A stretch of DNA of 6,674 nucleotides from CBDUEV01 sp965366365 (GTDB taxonomy: Bacteria > Actinomycetota > Acidimicrobiia > Spongiisociales > JAENVV01), in contig CBDUEV010000112.1 in the NCBI GenBank assembly GCA_965366365.1, forward strand, positions 1 to 6,674, written 5' to 3'. Position 1 is the stretch's first letter. Every line of letters starts with the position of its first letter. Below are positions 5,275-6,674 of this stretch, piece after piece. Position numbers and translations under genes: made by a program. Below the pieces are notes generated by a model. That model had not been told where the DNA came from, did not search any database, and worked only from the letters and a program-made list of their open reading frames with translations.

Positions 5275-5291
5275 TGTTGTATAGCGCAACA
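5275..5291. promoter_or_regulatory. TetR operator 2
   Basis: TGTTG-N7-CAACA repeats the core of operator 1, and 13 of the 17 bases TTG...CACG agree when aligned. Dyad centres are 21 bp apart, two helical turns. On the plus strand TTGCAT (5257-5262) and TATAGC (5280-5285), 17 bases apart, could be the tetR promoter, which would make the repressor autoregulated. Confidence 0.7.
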
Positions 5292-5317
5292 CGCCTGTTT
5301 CAGATAGGCTTGTCGGC

Positions 5318-5890
5318 ATGGAGAAGACTGTGAGGGATCCGAGAATCGAACGAACACGGAGCGTCGTGCTCGACGCAACGGCCGCCTTGATCGGAGAGAT
5401 CGGTTTCGGTCGCACGTCGATCGAGGCCATCGCCGAACGATCCGGGGTCGCCCGCTCCACCATCTACCGCCACTGGCCCGACCGTCCCGACCTGCTCATG
5501 GAGGCGGTGGACCACAAGATCGTTGCGTTGCCTCCGATGGAGACCGGAACTCTGCGGCTCGACCTGGTGGCGCTGCTGGCGGAGGTGGCAGAACGCCTCC
5601 GTTCACCGGAAACAGGTCCTGTGCTGATCTCACTGATCGCCGAGGCGAGGCGAGACCCCCAGATGGCGGCCGTGTTCGCCAAATTCACGGCGGCTCGTTT
5701 CGAACGGATCCGTGGAATTCTCGAAGAGGGGGTGGCCCGCGGGGACCTCTCGGGCGACGTCGATCTCGAGCAGATGACCGAGGACCTGATCGCCCCCCTG
5801 TTCTTCCGGGCGTTGTTTCGGATGACACCGATCGACCGCGACTACGTCGAGCGCCGCGTCGATCGCTGGATCGGGACCTACCGCCCCTGA
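5318..5890 (+). CDS. TetR-family transcriptional repressor
   Basis: A 190-residue dimeric DNA-binding protein of normal TetR length. Residues 10-57 form the TetR_N domain, with helix-turn-helix at about 34-53 (SIEAIAERSGVARSTIYRHW, the family signature). The rest is a helical ligand/dimer domain whose pattern (LISLIAEARRDPQMAAVF, then RIRGILEEGVARGDL) resembles the TetR_C_11-type C-terminal domain. It diverges from the antiporter gene across a 96-base gap carrying two dyads, the classic layout of a local efflux repressor. No Shine-Dalgarno precedes ATG 5318; TAGGCT at 5305-5310 fits a TANNNT -10 with its start at or beside the ATG, so a leaderless mRNA is possible, as an alternative to the promoter over operator 2. 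The inducer is unknown. Confidence 0.94.
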   Translation: MEKTVRDPRIERTRSVVLDATAALIGEIGFGRTSIEAIAERSGVARSTIYRHWPDRPDLLMEAVDHKIVALPPMETGTLRLDLVALLAEVAERLRSPETGPVLISLIAEARRDPQMAAVFAKFTAARFERIRGILEEGVARGDLSGDVDLEQMTEDLIAPLFFRALFRMTPIDRDYVERRVDRWIGTYRP

Positions 5891-5904
5891 CCCTCGAGGG
5901 GCGG
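5881..5904 (+). terminator. Hairpin spanning the tetR stop
   Basis: CCGCCCC (5881-5887) pairs with GGGGCGG (5898-5904), with the TGA stop in the loop. There is no T-run. It may be a weak terminator for tetR or simply reflect a local duplication (see the direct repeat at 5872-5914). Confidence 0.35.
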
Positions 5905-5934
5905 GACCTACCGCGGCGGGAACCAGGGCTGCCG

Positions 5935-5940
5935 TAGGAT
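5935..5940 (+). promoter_or_regulatory. Candidate -10 element of the lipoprotein gene
   Basis: TAGGAT fits the TANNNT form of actinobacterial -10 elements and lies 13 bases before the ATG at 5954. The message would then have only a few untranslated bases, which agrees with the absence of a well-placed Shine-Dalgarno. No -35 is recognisable. Confidence 0.35.
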
Positions 5941-5953
5941 CATCCAAGACTCC

Positions 5954-6661
5954 ATGACCGACTCGAATCTTCGTCCCGGCCGCCGCCTGTTGCTGCTCCC
6001 TCTTGTGCTCGTCGCCGGGATCGCCGGCTGCGGGACCGACAGAGGCCCGGTTGCCGATGTCCTCGCCGAACCCGATCGGGTGGCCCTCTCGTACACCGTC
6101 TCGGGTGGGATTGCCGGAGAGATTCAAGCCGACCTGATCCTGTTCGGTGACGGCACCGGCACCACCCTCATGCCAGACAGCAGCATCCAGCCTGTCCTCG
6201 TCGCACGCTCACTGCTGAACGCCGTGATCTCCGACATCGAAGCCTACGGAGTCCATGACGTGGACCTGGAGCAACACCCCGAGACCGGCGTGTCCGACGG
6301 TTTCGGAACCACCATCACCGTGCATTCGATCAACGGCGACAGCGAGGTCGGTTGGTACGGAATCGGTGAAGCTCCAGACCTGTTCGACGGCGACTGGCTG
6401 GCCATCGACGAGCGGGTCCGCCGGCTGCACACCACCGTCATCTCTCCGGTCGTCCCGGAGCAAGCCACCCGAAGCGAGTTGGTGGCCGTGCAGGGGGTGG
6501 TCGTCGTCGACGGCCCCGACATCCGGATATGCGCGATCGCCTCCTGTCTGGACGGTGGACTGACGGTTCTCAATCTCGACCTCGACGCCGTCGACCTCGA
6601 CGCCCAACCGGAATGGACGCTCGTCGGTCCCGTCACCGACGCCAGCCTCGACCTCGGTTGA
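5954..6661 (+). CDS. Lipoprotein of unknown function
   Basis: A 235-residue protein with Arg10-Arg11, a hydrophobic core (12-23) and a lipobox Ile-Ala-Gly-Cys with Cys26 as the lipidated residue, so it should be anchored to the outer face of the membrane. Residues about 43-165 alternate beta-like stretches with SGGIAG near 50-55, a helical segment near 82-98 and GTTITVHS near 118-125; this is reminiscent of small emfourin-like domains, but only weakly. Residues 175-235 look like a separate beta-rich module: VAVQGVVVVDGPDIRICAIASC, then LTVLNLDLDAVDLD. Cys193 and Cys198 lie close and could pair. A similar 'V-x-G-x-hhVVDG...R-hC...C...L' pattern recurs, as I recall, in actinobacterial envelope proteins without assigned role. 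It follows tetR on the same strand by 63 bases but probably has its own promoter. I do not recognise a named family. Confidence 0.8.
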   Translation: MTDSNLRPGRRLLLLPLVLVAGIAGCGTDRGPVADVLAEPDRVALSYTVSGGIAGEIQADLILFGDGTGTTLMPDSSIQPVLVARSLLNAVISDIEAYGVHDVDLEQHPETGVSDGFGTTITVHSINGDSEVGWYGIGEAPDLFDGDWLAIDERVRRLHTTVISPVVPEQATRSELVAVQGVVVVDGPDIRICAIASCLDGGLTVLNLDLDAVDLDAQPEWTLVGPVTDASLDLG

Positions 6662-6674
6662 ACCCGGGGGAAGG

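Overview
The window is GC-rich, strong Shine-Dalgarno sequences occur beside starts that have none, and TANNNT -10 elements sit very close to some start codons. Together with the gene types (a ScyD/ScyE-like propeller, a TetR/DHA2 pair, a small actinobacterial-style lipoprotein) this suggests a high-GC actinobacterium, perhaps near the Acidimicrobiia. That placement is inference; no rRNA or other marker gene is present.

Layout: (1) 4-62, a hairpin element of a family seen again at 2716-2772. (2) 87-1157 (-), a secreted beta-propeller protein of the ScyD/ScyE type with a readable promoter at 1235-1264. (3) 1158-1522, a divergent intergenic region. Its right half holds an unannotated 42-codon leader ORF (1398-1526) whose codons contain a Rho-independent terminator (1423-1449) and a second strong stem-loop (1464-1500), and whose TGA overlaps the ATG of the next gene. 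(4) 1523-2500 (+), pyrB, the aspartate transcarbamoylase catalytic chain, followed by two tandem hairpins. (5) 2501-3060, a gene-free stretch made of repeats: a 104-bp direct repeat in two copies 292 bp apart, plus smaller hairpin modules. (6) 3061-3513 (-), a GNAT acetyltransferase. (7) 3644-5221 (-), a 14-helix DHA2 drug/proton antiporter, divergent from (8) 5318-5890 (+), a TetR repressor, with two dyad operators in the 96-bp gap. (9) 5954-6661 (+), a lipoprotein of unknown function.

How the parts work together: the TetR protein most likely represses the efflux pump and itself through the tandem operators, one of which covers the pump's -10 element. The pyrB leader looks like a translation-coupled attenuator built like enterobacterial pyrL-pyrB, down to a Gly-Ala-(Ala)-Phe-Phe-Cys-Pro stretch encoded by the terminator U-tract. 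It is the most interesting signal in the window. pyrB stands alone here: no pyrI, pyrR or pyrC is adjacent on the downstream side. The propeller, acetyltransferase and lipoprotein show no clear functional link to these systems.
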